Source: Amphritea sp. 1_MG-2023 (GTDB lineage Bacteria > Pseudomonadota > Gammaproteobacteria > Pseudomonadales > Balneatricaceae). Taken from it: a stretch of 64,000 nucleotides of DNA. The notes below the pieces were generated by a model. It was not told where the DNA came from and did not search any database. It saw nothing but the letters and a program-made list of their open reading frames with translations. Both the position numbers and the translations under genes were made by a program. This document shows positions 17,701-25,450 of this stretch, in pieces. The stretch spans positions 1 to 64,000 of the forward strand of contig NZ_JAUOQE010000011.1 in the NCBI RefSeq assembly GCF_030547545.1. Direction: 5' to 3'. Position 1 is the first letter of the stretch, and each line of letters opens with the position of its first letter.

Positions 17701-19896
17701 TTCGATGAAGGGCCGCTGTATAGCACTGCCACTGCGGCCGTTATCACTACTAACGATCCAATTACTGGCCTACCGAGTATCACCGGCACCGCCACCGAAG
17801 ATGAAACCCTTACCGCCGATATCAGCGCTATCAGTGATGTGGATGGCCTAAGCAATAGCTTCAGTTATCAATGGCAGCGGTCCGCCGATGGTGTTACTTG
17901 GAGCGATATCAGTGGTGCCACAAGCAGCACCTATACCTTAGATGATCCTGATGTCGGTCAGCAGATTCGGGTGAACGTGAGTATCACCGATGATCAGGGC
18001 TTCGATGAAGGGCCGTTGAATAGCGCTGCCACCTCGGCCGTCACCGCTGTGAATGATCCGATCGTTGGCCTACCGAGCATCAGCGGCACCGCCACCGAAG
18101 ATGAAACCCTCACGGCGGATATCAGCGCTATCAGCGATCCTGACGGCCTGAGCAGTAGTTTCAGCTATCAATGGCAGCGGTCTGCCGATGGTGTCACTTG
18201 GAGCGATATCAGCGGGGCGACGAGCAGTACTTACACCTTAGATGATCCCGATGTGGGTCAGCAGGTGCGGGTGAGCGTGAGTATCACCGATGATCAGAGC
18301 TTCGATGAAGGGCCGCTGAATAGCGCTGCCACCGCGGCAGTGGCTGGCATTAATGATCCGATTACTGGCCTACCGAGCATCAGCGGTACCGCCACCGAAG
18401 ATGAAACCCTCACCGCCGATATCAGCGCTATCAGCGATCCTGACGGCCTGAGCAGTAGTTTCAGCTATCAGTGGCAACGGTCTGCCGATGGTGTTACCTG
18501 GAGCGATATCACTGGGGCGACCGGTAACACTTACATGCTCGATGATCCCGATGTGGGTCAGCAGGTGCGGGTGAGCGTGAGTATCACCGATGATCAGAGC
18601 TTCGATGAAGGGCCGTTGAATAGCGCTGCCACTGCGGCCGTTATCACTACTAACGATCCAATTACTGGCCTACCGAGTATCACCGGCACCGCCACCGAAG
18701 ATGAAACCCTCACCGCCGATATCAGCGCTATCAGTGATGTGGATGGCCTAAGCAATAGTTTCAGCTATCAATGGCAACGGTCTGTCGATGGTGTTACCTG
18801 GAGTGATATCACTGGGGCCACCGGTAATAGCTACACGCTCGATGATCCCGATGTGGGTCAGCAGGTGCGGGTGAGCGTGAGTATCACCGATGATCAGGGC
18901 TTCGATGAAGGGCCGTTGAATAGCGCTGCCACCGCGGCCGTCACCGCCATTAATGATGCCTACAGCGGCAGCCTATCCATTGGTGGCAACGTTGCTGTTG
19001 GAGAACGATTAACACTGAATAATACGATTTCAGACCCCGATGGCATTGATGTAATCACCTATCAATGGTATCGGGACGGCGTGATGATTAATGGCGCAAC
19101 CAATCAAGATTATTTACTCACGGGGAGTGATATCGGTAAAGAGGTTTATGTGGTGGCTGAGTATATCGATCAGCAGGGCTTTGCGGAGTCAGCGACTAGT
19201 AATATGATTTTATTGACTGTTACTGAGCCTGAACAGGACACGATTGTTACGCCGGATGCTGACGTTGAGGGCGATGACAACGGAGAGATAGTGGCAGTAC
19301 AAGACCCGCTGGTTTCGCAACCTTCACCGCCGCTTGTCACCGTTACGGCAGATTCTGATGGTGTGGTCATTGTTAATCAGCCAGTCACATTTGTTATTGA
19401 TACGGCCTATCAAGATAGTGAGCCGTTGAGTGTAAACACGCTCGATAAAGCGATTGCTCGGCAGATTAATACGCTGCAATTTGAATCGCTGCTCAATAAC
19501 ATGATTCAGCCTTTGGCATTGCAAGACATTGATCAATTCATTAAAGGGATTGAGCAGCTGCAGACGGATGCAAGGTATGAGCATGCATTGAACACAACAT
19601 TGGTGGGCGGTTCCGTTGCGCTGTCTTCAGGGCTTTCTGTTGGTTATGTGATTTGGTTGGCGCGCAGTGGGGTGTTATTGAGTACCGTATTAACCTCTTT
19701 ACCAGCTTGGCGATTTATCGACCCGATGCCTATTTTGTCAACTTACTCGACTGAAGAGGATGAATATTCACAGGATTTCGAGGACGATCATGAGTCTCTT
19801 GATTCAATGGTTAAAAGTGATGCTGAATCCTTGGACGATAGTGAAGATGAAGATGAAGATGAAGAGGATGATAGTGATAAGAGAGGTTCATCATGA
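14761..19896 (+). CDS. Giant surface/exported protein: LEPR-XLL leader, DUF4347 domain, nine Ig-like repeats, C-terminal membrane segment
   Basis: 1711 residues after GGAGG-TCTG-ATG. The N terminus carries EPRLLLSADP (about 20-29), the LEPR-XLL type leader of very large exported proteins. Residues about 132-297 match DUF4347, with HLISHGDDG (His188) and DILLYGCNVA (Cys231), resembling a caspase-fold His/Cys dyad. Then comes a beta-rich region (300-600) with two DVFIFRPDVAGDY-like stretches, and nine Ig/cadherin-like repeats of about 100 residues (about 605-1485; seven of exactly 100 residues at 701-1400). The C terminus has a hydrophobic stretch near 1615-1650 (GYVIWLARSGVLLSTVL) and an acidic tail of Asp/Glu. 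It is most likely an adhesin-like protein. The C-terminal membrane segment suggests it may stay cell-attached. The stop overlaps the kinase start (ATGA). Confidence 0.85.
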   Translation: MSKSYIKSRSDRVLLLERAEPRLLLSADPVSTMLSVAMDYADELDNDSIVSLDQLTLTAFPQPASAHSAENLMPSLSAADVNDASDMSYPPALSSANEFNDAADSDLGSDISADLNADLSRALNETTSVTELIIVDSRVEDAATLLEGINSNDDAITLFINPDKDGIDSITTALSEYSGIETIHLISHGDDGELQLGSSLLSSDTLNQYADQLSSWQASLTDDADILLYGCNVAQTSDGEAFVQALAGLTSADIAASDDLTGHETLSGDWQLEYQVGQIDSVISVDLATQQSWTGVLAGNLWISTDGDVSGEIDPFLPSAWGNSDVLDFEPAPLIGYGSTTSTLEIVTSVFDIETFTDNTNVDAIHYVTTDISVGSGTSIDLQSGDVLLSLSSDKTLTSTNSLSVKDEDVFIFRPDVAGDYSAGTFSLLFSNPSGKDLKGITLVEETTIVGDTSLQAGSFLFTVTGDGSGDYGIYTFDPGDLTVDPADGVVTTLVDGTEEDIFGDDIFPDKPVGIELVENDYSVGGVDLEAGTILLTFDGDNGVAGLGERQDVLAVNLTQTTLVSGSTDGTVSLFFDGSDIGLTSNVQSLNAITFTDFQGPATVNASPTGSLDINGTLTEDQTLTLDVSSLDDADGLGSFSYQWQRDGVTIADATGDNYTLVAADVGASISALVSYTDGGGTQEVVMSASTGLVTVANDPISGLPQVNGSTMENQQLTANTSGISDANGLSNSFTYQWQRSADGITWSDISGATSDTYILDDPDVGQYMRVSVSITDDDGFDEGPLFSSAVGTINSVNDSIVGLPSISGTASEDETLTADISAISDPDGLSNSFNYQWQRSADGVTWSDISGATSSTYTLDDPDVGQQIRVSVSITDDQGFNEGPLNSAATAAVTAVNDPIAGLPSISGTATEDETLTADISAISDPDGLSNSFSYQWQRSADGFTWSDITGATGNTYMLDDPDVGQQVRVSVSITDDQGFDEGPLYSTATAAVITTNDPITGLPSITGTATEDETLTADISAISDVDGLSNSFSYQWQRSADGVTWSDISGATSSTYTLDDPDVGQQIRVNVSITDDQGFDEGPLNSAATSAVTAVNDPIVGLPSISGTATEDETLTADISAISDPDGLSSSFSYQWQRSADGVTWSDISGATSSTYTLDDPDVGQQVRVSVSITDDQSFDEGPLNSAATAAVAGINDPITGLPSISGTATEDETLTADISAISDPDGLSSSFSYQWQRSADGVTWSDITGATGNTYMLDDPDVGQQVRVSVSITDDQSFDEGPLNSAATAAVITTNDPITGLPSITGTATEDETLTADISAISDVDGLSNSFSYQWQRSVDGVTWSDITGATGNSYTLDDPDVGQQVRVSVSITDDQGFDEGPLNSAATAAVTAINDAYSGSLSIGGNVAVGERLTLNNTISDPDGIDVITYQWYRDGVMINGATNQDYLLTGSDIGKEVYVVAEYIDQQGFAESATSNMILLTVTEPEQDTIVTPDADVEGDDNGEIVAVQDPLVSQPSPPLVTVTADSDGVVIVNQPVTFVIDTAYQDSEPLSVNTLDKAIARQINTLQFESLLNNMIQPLALQDIDQFIKGIEQLQTDARYEHALNTTLVGGSVALSSGLSVGYVIWLARSGVLLSTVLTSLPAWRFIDPMPILSTYSTEEDEYSQDFEDDHESLDSMVKSDAESLDDSEDEDEDEEDDSDKRGSS
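16861..18960. repeat. Seven in-frame 300-bp repeats within the giant-protein gene
   Basis: Unit boundaries fall exactly every 300 bases (16861, 17161, 17461, 17761, 18061, 18361, 18661). Each unit encodes about 100 residues of the type GLPSISGTATEDETLTADIS through SITDDQGFDEGPL. The first unit is divergent; the other six are nearly identical at DNA level, with blocks shared in mosaic fashion (the TGNTYMLDDPD version in units starting 17461 and 18361; ITTNDPITGLPSIT at 17746 and 18646). This points to recent unequal recombination or gene conversion. More divergent repeats flank the array on both sides. Confidence 0.95.
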
Positions 19897-22778
19897 GTTG
19901 GTTTAAGCAGCTATTCTCTGCTCGCAGCACCACGAGTCGTATCGCTTTGGGTCAAGTGAGTATGTTTATCAGTGTGGCTCTGATCGCTATTATTATGGGT
20001 GTGTTACCTGATTTTTTGGCCACGCGTTTGAAAGATCGCGTTGCATTAGCGGAAGCCGTGGCAGCGAATAGTTCAATTTTGATTACTCAATCTGATCTGC
20101 TAAGGCTAGAGTCAGTACTTAAACTGGTTGTAGAGCGAAATGCTGATATTCTATCGGCGGGTATTCGTACGAATGATCAGCGCCTCGTTGTTGAAGTCGA
20201 AGGTCATCAAAAGATCTGGCATCAAAATCAACTTGAGCAGCAAATAGATCGACAGATGGGCGTGCCTCTTTTTGCGGGTCGTCAACAATGGGGTACCTTG
20301 GAGTTAAGTTTTGAGCCGCTCTATGGCGAGGGAATTGTAGGCTTCTATCAGCGGCCTACGGTGCAGTTTTTACTGTTTTGCTCTGTGCTTCTCTATTTAT
20401 TGTACTTCTTGTATTTACGCAAAATGTTGAAACAGCTCGATCCATCACAGGCGGTACCCGATCGGGTGCGTGCTGCTTTAGATACCATGGCTGAAGGTTT
20501 GATTGTCCTCGATCGAAAATATCAGGTGGTGTTAGCGAATAAGGCGTTTTCTGATCTTCTCGGACGCTCAGCAACCTCATTAATGGGCTATGAAGTGAAG
20601 CGTTTGCCTTGGTGTCAAGTCGATCCGGCAGAGGCGGAGACTGATTTCCCTTGGCATACCGCGCTGACAACCGGCGAAACGATTATGAATAAAGTCGTAC
20701 GCTTGGACTTAGAGGGCGACGTGCGCACGTTCATGGTGAACTGTTCTCCGGTTTTAGCGGATAAGGGAAAAGCCGGCGGCGTTTTGGTCAGTTTCGATGA
20801 TATCACTGAGCTGGAAGAGAAAGAGATTGAACTGCGTCGTTCAAAAGAGGAAGCCGAAGCGGCGAATCAGGCTAAAAGTGATTTCTTGGCCAATATGAGT
20901 CATGAGATACGGACGCCGATGAATGCCATTCTGGGTTTTACTGAGGCGTTGAGAAGAGGTTATGGTAAAGATGAACAGAAGAACGATCACTATCTCAGCA
21001 CGATATTGGTCAATGGTGAGCACTTATTAAATCTGATCAATGATATTCTTGATCTATCGAAGGTAGAGGCGGGTCACTTAGACGTTGAATCGGTCAAGTG
21101 TAAACCGTATCAGATCATAAAGGAGGTCATTCAGGTACTGTCTGTTAAGGCGAAAGAAAAGAACGTTGGGCTGAAATATATACCAGAAGGCAGTATTCCT
21201 GAGACCATGTTGAGCGACTCTGCTCGGTTGCGACAGATCGTCACTAACTTAATAGGTAATGCGATTAAGTTTACTGAACAGGGCGAAATAACCGTTTATA
21301 CCCGACTGAGTAAAAATAAAAAACGCTTGATCATTGAGGTTGCAGATACAGGTATCGGTATGACCGACGCACAAGCGAGCACAGTATTTGATCCTTTTGT
21401 TCAGGCGGATGCGAGTATTACGCGGCGTTTTGGTGGTACAGGGCTCGGGTTAGCCATCAGTAAAAAATTCGCCGCCGCGATGAATGGTGATGTTTACGCA
21501 ACTAGTCAAGAAGGTAAAGGCAGTCAGTTCTTTCTTGAACTTGATATACGCACGGAAGGGCCGGTCACCTTCATTGATGCTGAGACTATCCTCAACTGGC
21601 AAGATCGCTTGAGTATGGCGCAGGGCGCTCGCTGGATATTCCCAGAAGCTAAAATATTGGTTGTCGACGATGGTGCTGAGAACCGAGAGCTGATGCGATT
21701 GGTTGTCGAAGAGCAGGGTTTGCATACCGATGAAGCGGTTGACGGTATGGATGCCTTGGCTAAAATTGCCGCGCAACAATATGATCTGATTTTGATGGAT
21801 GTGCAAATGCCACGTATGGATGGTTATAGTGCAGTGAAAGCGATACGAGAGCAGGGGCTTAACGTGCCGGTGATCGCCTTGACCGCTCATGCGATGAAAG
21901 GGATCGAACAGCAGTGTTTGGATGCGGGATATTCCGGCTATATGAGTAAGCCGATCAGCATTGATAAATTGCTATTGCTATTGGTAAAAGAGTTAGGGGC
22001 GGTTAAACAAACAGAGTTTGTTGAAGAGATTGCTGTAGGTGACTCTGAGGTTGAGCAGCACAACACCCGACCCGAGTTAGTCGCTTCCGCATTGAGTGGC
22101 TTAACGCCGCTCTATTCCGAGTTACCCTCAAATAACCCCAAGTTTGCTGAAATTATTGCGCATTTTATTACGCGTTTAAACGAAGCTTTTCCATTGATGC
22201 AGGCCTCTTTACAGGCAAATGATAATGAGGCGTTGAGTCGACAGGCGCATTGGATGAAAGGATCAGCGGGCTCGATCGGCTTCCCCAAGTTAACCGATTT
22301 AGCTAGGCAGCTTGAGCAAGCCTTGAGAGAGAAAAATGCTACGGATATTAGTATGCTGATGGCCGCGATGGAGAAAGTTGTTGCGCAGGTTAATTTGGGG
22401 GCGCAACAAAAAAGCCAAATTAACGATCGCTCATCAACCCCGTCGGAGCAGTCTGAGATGGCGCATCACTGGTCAGTGCCAGATGAAGTGACCTCTGAAC
22501 TGGCTCAACATGGTGAAAAATTTAAGGCAATTGTTAACAAGTTTGTGATTAAATTGGGGCCTAAAATTCAAGAGATGGAGTCTGCTGTCAAGCAGACTGA
22601 TTTTGAAACGTTAAAAAACGATGCGCACTGGTTGAAAGGGTCTGGCGGCTCTGTTGGATTTCACCTATTCACAGATATCGCCATCGCTTTAGAAAACGCC
22701 GCGCGTATGGAAAATCAGTCTGAATGCGCAGCGATAATTAAGGTAATTAATCAAATTAATAGCAGAATTAAAGTGTGA
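19893..22778 (+). CDS. Membrane hybrid histidine kinase with receiver and two Hpt domains
   Basis: 961 residues; the ATG overlaps the stop of the giant-protein gene (ATGA), so the two are translationally coupled. Domains in order: helix near 22-42, periplasmic sensor about 45-155, helix about 156-175, PAS (about 190-310), HisKA with His337 in MSHEIRTPMNAI, HATPase (DTGIGM, GGTGLGLAISKK), receiver with Asp636 in LILMDVQMPRMDGYS, then two Hpt domains, HWMKGSAGS (His786) and HWLKGSGGS (His912). Two Hpt domains in one kinase is unusual. The likely partner is the REC-GGDEF-EAL protein encoded 25 bases downstream. The role inferred is to sense an envelope signal and set c-di-GMP output for the surface-protein system. 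Confidence 0.93.
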   Translation: MSWFKQLFSARSTTSRIALGQVSMFISVALIAIIMGVLPDFLATRLKDRVALAEAVAANSSILITQSDLLRLESVLKLVVERNADILSAGIRTNDQRLVVEVEGHQKIWHQNQLEQQIDRQMGVPLFAGRQQWGTLELSFEPLYGEGIVGFYQRPTVQFLLFCSVLLYLLYFLYLRKMLKQLDPSQAVPDRVRAALDTMAEGLIVLDRKYQVVLANKAFSDLLGRSATSLMGYEVKRLPWCQVDPAEAETDFPWHTALTTGETIMNKVVRLDLEGDVRTFMVNCSPVLADKGKAGGVLVSFDDITELEEKEIELRRSKEEAEAANQAKSDFLANMSHEIRTPMNAILGFTEALRRGYGKDEQKNDHYLSTILVNGEHLLNLINDILDLSKVEAGHLDVESVKCKPYQIIKEVIQVLSVKAKEKNVGLKYIPEGSIPETMLSDSARLRQIVTNLIGNAIKFTEQGEITVYTRLSKNKKRLIIEVADTGIGMTDAQASTVFDPFVQADASITRRFGGTGLGLAISKKFAAAMNGDVYATSQEGKGSQFFLELDIRTEGPVTFIDAETILNWQDRLSMAQGARWIFPEAKILVVDDGAENRELMRLVVEEQGLHTDEAVDGMDALAKIAAQQYDLILMDVQMPRMDGYSAVKAIREQGLNVPVIALTAHAMKGIEQQCLDAGYSGYMSKPISIDKLLLLLVKELGAVKQTEFVEEIAVGDSEVEQHNTRPELVASALSGLTPLYSELPSNNPKFAEIIAHFITRLNEAFPLMQASLQANDNEALSRQAHWMKGSAGSIGFPKLTDLARQLEQALREKNATDISMLMAAMEKVVAQVNLGAQQKSQINDRSSTPSEQSEMAHHWSVPDEVTSELAQHGEKFKAIVNKFVIKLGPKIQEMESAVKQTDFETLKNDAHWLKGSGGSVGFHLFTDIAIALENAARMENQSECAAIIKVINQINSRIKV

Positions 22779-22803
22779 ATGTTTTGTTATTTGAGATGGG
22801 TTT

Positions 22804-24549
22804 ATGAGTGAGTTAACGGACAATAATGCGCTTATCATGATGGTCGATGATGAGCCTATTATGATGGAAATTGTACAGGCTCATCTGGAAGAGGCCGGTT
22901 ATTCACGGTTTATCAGTGTTGAGGATTCGAAAAAAGCCTTCGATGTATTGACCCATCAGCGGCCAGATATACTATTTCTTGATTTAGTGATGCCTGAGGT
23001 TAGCGGTTTTGATGTGCTTGAACGCATTCGAGCACATCGAGAGTTTGCATATCTGCCGGTTATTGTGTTGACGTCATCATCAGACTCTTTTTCTAAGTTA
23101 AGAGCATTAGAGCTTGGAGCAACAGACTTTTTGTCGAAACCTGTTGATGCGAGTGAATTAAAACTTAGACTGCGAAATACTCTGACATTGAAAGCGTATG
23201 TCGATCAATTGTCGAGTTTCGATGCGCTGACAAAGCTCGCTAACCGAAAGTCCCTCCGAGAAAAAATGGACTGGGCTTTAAAGTATGATCAGATCAATGA
23301 CAATAGAACGGCCTTGTTGAGTATCGGTCTGGACCGTTTTGGTCAGGTCAACGAATCCTTCGGTATACAGTTTGGCGATGCACTCCTGTTTCAAGTAGCG
23401 CAACGCATCAAAGGGGTCGTGGACAGTCGTAATAAACTACTTCATGTCGACCTCCATGAAGCAGAAATTTATCCGGCCCGACTTGCCGGTGATGAGTTTG
23501 GTGTGTTGGTTCCCTCCGTCAGAGAGCGAAATCATGCGGCATCTATTGCTAGGCAGATTATCAGTGAAATTTCAAAACCGTTCGATATTAACGGCAATGA
23601 ACTCTTTGTTAACTCGCGTATCGGTATCACTATTTCGCCTGATGATGGGCTGTTGGGGGATGATTTGATCAATACCGCCAGTACGGCGATGCGTCAGTCA
23701 AAAACGGACAGTGTTGAACTTATCCGCTTTTATTCGCAAACCAACAGTCAAGATTTGAAGGAAAAGATTGAATTAGAAACGGCTTTACATAAAGCACTTG
23801 AAAATAATGAATTGATCTTACTCTATCAGCCTAAAGTTGACATTATGACGGGCAGAGTGAGTGCTGCCGAAGCATTAGTGCGATGGCTACACCCAGAAAA
23901 AGGGATGATTTCACCGGTTGTCTTTATTCCACTGGCGGAAGAAAGCGGTTTGATTTTGGATATCGGTGATTGGGTTTTAAATGAGGCTTGTCGACAGGCC
24001 CGCGAGTGGGAGCTTTCAGGGCTGGGCAATATTAAGGTGTCAGTTAACGTTTCGGGTCAGCAATTTAAAGAGGTCAATTATAAAGAGCACGTTAAAACGG
24101 CTTTAAAGACGACGGGTTTAACACCCTCTTTACTCATGCTGGAGCTAACAGAGAGTCTAGCAATGCAAGATGTTGAGGCCAGTGTTACATTATTATCGAG
24201 TTTAAAAGAACTAGGCATTGGTTTATCGATCGATGATTTTGGCACTGGCTACTCGTCACTGAGTTATTTGAAACGCTTTCCCTTAGATGAGTTAAAAGTT
24301 GATCGTTCATTCATCATCGGGATACCGGATAACGAAGATGAGGTGCAGATTGTGTTAGCGATCATTGCCATGGCAAAAGCGTTACGTCTATCGGTGGTTA
24401 TCGAGGGGGTTGAAACAACGGAGCAATTGACTCTGCTGAGAACGACGCAAAGCGATCTCATTCAAGGGTTTTATTTTAGTCGGCCGCTAACGGCAAAAGA
24501 TTTTAAGGCCTTTGTCGAAGGCGGCAGTTCGATCAATCATCAAGGATGA
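22804..24549 (+). CDS. Response regulator with GGDEF and EAL domains
   Basis: 581 residues: receiver 1-125 with Asp60 in ILFLDLVMPEVSGFD, a GGDEF domain about 135-310, and an EAL domain about 320-575. The GGDEF signature reads AGDEF (RLAGDEFGVLVPS), so cyclase activity is uncertain. The EAL domain keeps EALVRWLHP, ELTES, DDFGTGYSSLSYL and LKVDRSFI, as expected for an active c-di-GMP phosphodiesterase. It is the last gene of the six-gene operon, 25 bases after the kinase, with a terminator downstream. The layout suggests phosphorelay control of c-di-GMP levels that govern display or release of the giant protein, by analogy with Lap-type adhesin control; this is inference. Confidence 0.92.
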   Translation: MSELTDNNALIMMVDDEPIMMEIVQAHLEEAGYSRFISVEDSKKAFDVLTHQRPDILFLDLVMPEVSGFDVLERIRAHREFAYLPVIVLTSSSDSFSKLRALELGATDFLSKPVDASELKLRLRNTLTLKAYVDQLSSFDALTKLANRKSLREKMDWALKYDQINDNRTALLSIGLDRFGQVNESFGIQFGDALLFQVAQRIKGVVDSRNKLLHVDLHEAEIYPARLAGDEFGVLVPSVRERNHAASIARQIISEISKPFDINGNELFVNSRIGITISPDDGLLGDDLINTASTAMRQSKTDSVELIRFYSQTNSQDLKEKIELETALHKALENNELILLYQPKVDIMTGRVSAAEALVRWLHPEKGMISPVVFIPLAEESGLILDIGDWVLNEACRQAREWELSGLGNIKVSVNVSGQQFKEVNYKEHVKTALKTTGLTPSLLMLELTESLAMQDVEASVTLLSSLKELGIGLSIDDFGTGYSSLSYLKRFPLDELKVDRSFIIGIPDNEDEVQIVLAIIAMAKALRLSVVIEGVETTEQLTLLRTTQSDLIQGFYFSRPLTAKDFKAFVEGGSSINHQG

Positions 24550-24604
24550 TGGTAATCGAAGCTGCTTTTCTACTGCTTTCTCTTTGATTAATCGCTTCGT
24601 CAGG

Positions 24605-24630
24605 GCTGCCGACGAGCGGCAGTGCTTTTT
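24605..24630 (+). terminator. Rho-independent terminator of the giant-protein operon
   Basis: CTGCCG (24606-24611) and CGGCAG (24617-24622) form a 6-bp stem with a 5-base loop, extended by a G-T pair and followed by TGCTTTTT. It lies 56 bases after the REC-GGDEF-EAL stop codon and marks the 3' end of the six-gene unit. Confidence 0.75.
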
Positions 24631-24680
24631 CGGCGCCGCTTTGATGTGATTAGGCCGTGATCAGTGGCTATTCGTTTGCC

Positions 24681-24754
24681 TAAGGAAGGTGCGAATAAGT
24701 CAATTACGCCTTTGGCTTACAGAGAACATAACGGACTTATTCGCACCTTCCCTA
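24681..24754. mobile_element. MITE-like element, copy D (74 bp)
   Basis: Minimal form: TA, AGGAAGGTGCGAATAAGTC, AATTACGCCTTTGG, CTTACAGAGAACATAACG, then the inverse terminal repeat and TA. The whole unit can fold into one long hairpin. Same orientation as copy E, opposite to copy F. Confidence 0.9.
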
Positions 24755-24784
24755 AGGTAAGTCTATGTGCGGATCGTTTTTAAG

Positions 24785-24833
24785 TTGACATATATGATAT
24801 TTCATATATAGTCTACATATGAAATATCATATA
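24785..24833 (+). promoter_or_regulatory. arsR promoter overlapped by a long inverted-repeat operator
   Basis: TTGACA (24785-24790) and TATAGT (24807-24812) with a 16-base spacer form a near-consensus sigma-70 promoter. The spacer is one arm of a 17-bp perfect inverted repeat: TATATGATATTTCATAT (24791-24807) and ATATGAAATATCATATA (24817-24833). Each arm is itself nearly palindromic, so two repressor dimers could bind. Position and sequence fit an ArsR-type operator that blocks RNA polymerase until arsenite binds the repressor. Confidence 0.75.
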
Positions 24834-25031
24834 TATAGGCGTTGGGTATCGACGTGTCAGCGATAGAAGCTTGTGCAGCGCATGAGCGATATCTCAGATA
24901 GCGCTTGATACGCTAGAGAGACGCACTCCTGCTAGACGTGTGATCGTCTCTTTCGATCGAAATGATCTCGAAGAACTCAATAAATAGATTTAAATGTCTT
25001 TGTTAGTCCTGCAGAAAAAGAGAGTGTCTCT

Positions 25032-25379
25032 ATGTCGCCGCTACAGTTTTATAAATGTCTTGCAGATGAAACACGCCTGCGTTGTTTGTTGCTAATGACT
25101 TCAGAGCAAGAACTGTGTGTTTGTGAGCTGATGGAAGCGCTCAATGAGAGTCAACCGAAAATATCTCGGCATCTCGCGCATTTGCGAAATTGCGGTTTAT
25201 TAACCGATAGGCGGCAAGAGAAATGGGTGTTCTACAGTATTAATCAATCGCTGCCTGAATGGACAAAAATCGTGCTGCGCGACACTCTGCAGCATAACGC
25301 AGCGTTCATAGCGGACAACCTGCAGCGACTTGAACGTATGGGCAATAGGCCCGAGCGAACCCGTTCATTCTGTTGTTAG
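25032..25379 (+). CDS. arsR: ArsR-family arsenite-responsive repressor
   Basis: 115 residues, a compact winged-helix protein. The metalloid site ELCVCEL (Cys29, Cys31) is the classical ArsR signature, with the recognition helix SQPKISRHLAHLRNCGLL. It should repress its own promoter at 24785 and release it on As(III) or Sb(III). The acr3 pump lies 332 bases downstream on the same strand, but a mobile element now separates the two. The stop codon TAG is made by the flanking TA plus the first base of element copy E, so the original C-terminus may have been slightly different. A pair of cysteines ends the protein (RSFCC). Confidence 0.93.
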   Translation: MSPLQFYKCLADETRLRCLLLMTSEQELCVCELMEALNESQPKISRHLAHLRNCGLLTDRRQEKWVFYSINQSLPEWTKIVLRDTLQHNAAFIADNLQRLERMGNRPERTRSFCC

Positions 25380-25450
25380 GGAAGGTGCGAATAAGTCAAT
25401 TACGCCTCTGGCTGACAGAGAACATAACGGACTTATTCGCACCTTCCTTA
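25377..25450. mobile_element. MITE-like element, copy E (74 bp), inserted at the arsR stop codon
   Basis: TA at 25377-25378 and 25449-25450 flank GGGAAGGTGCGAATAAGTC and its inverse. The arsR stop codon is TA plus the first G of the element. The insertion splits arsR from acr3. The minimal 74-bp form, same orientation as copy D. Confidence 0.92.

Larger units (their letters stand above)
24550..25031. other. Region between the giant-protein operon and arsR
   Basis: 482 bases holding the operon terminator, element copy D and the arsR promoter/operator. The 190 bases between the operator and arsR have no gene; this is an unusually long leader for an arsR gene. Confidence 0.6.

Noticed and set aside
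14761-19896. Classical RTX adhesin with type I secretion
   Set aside because: No RTX nonapeptides or C-terminal secretion signal, and no ABC transporter or TolC gene in the operon.
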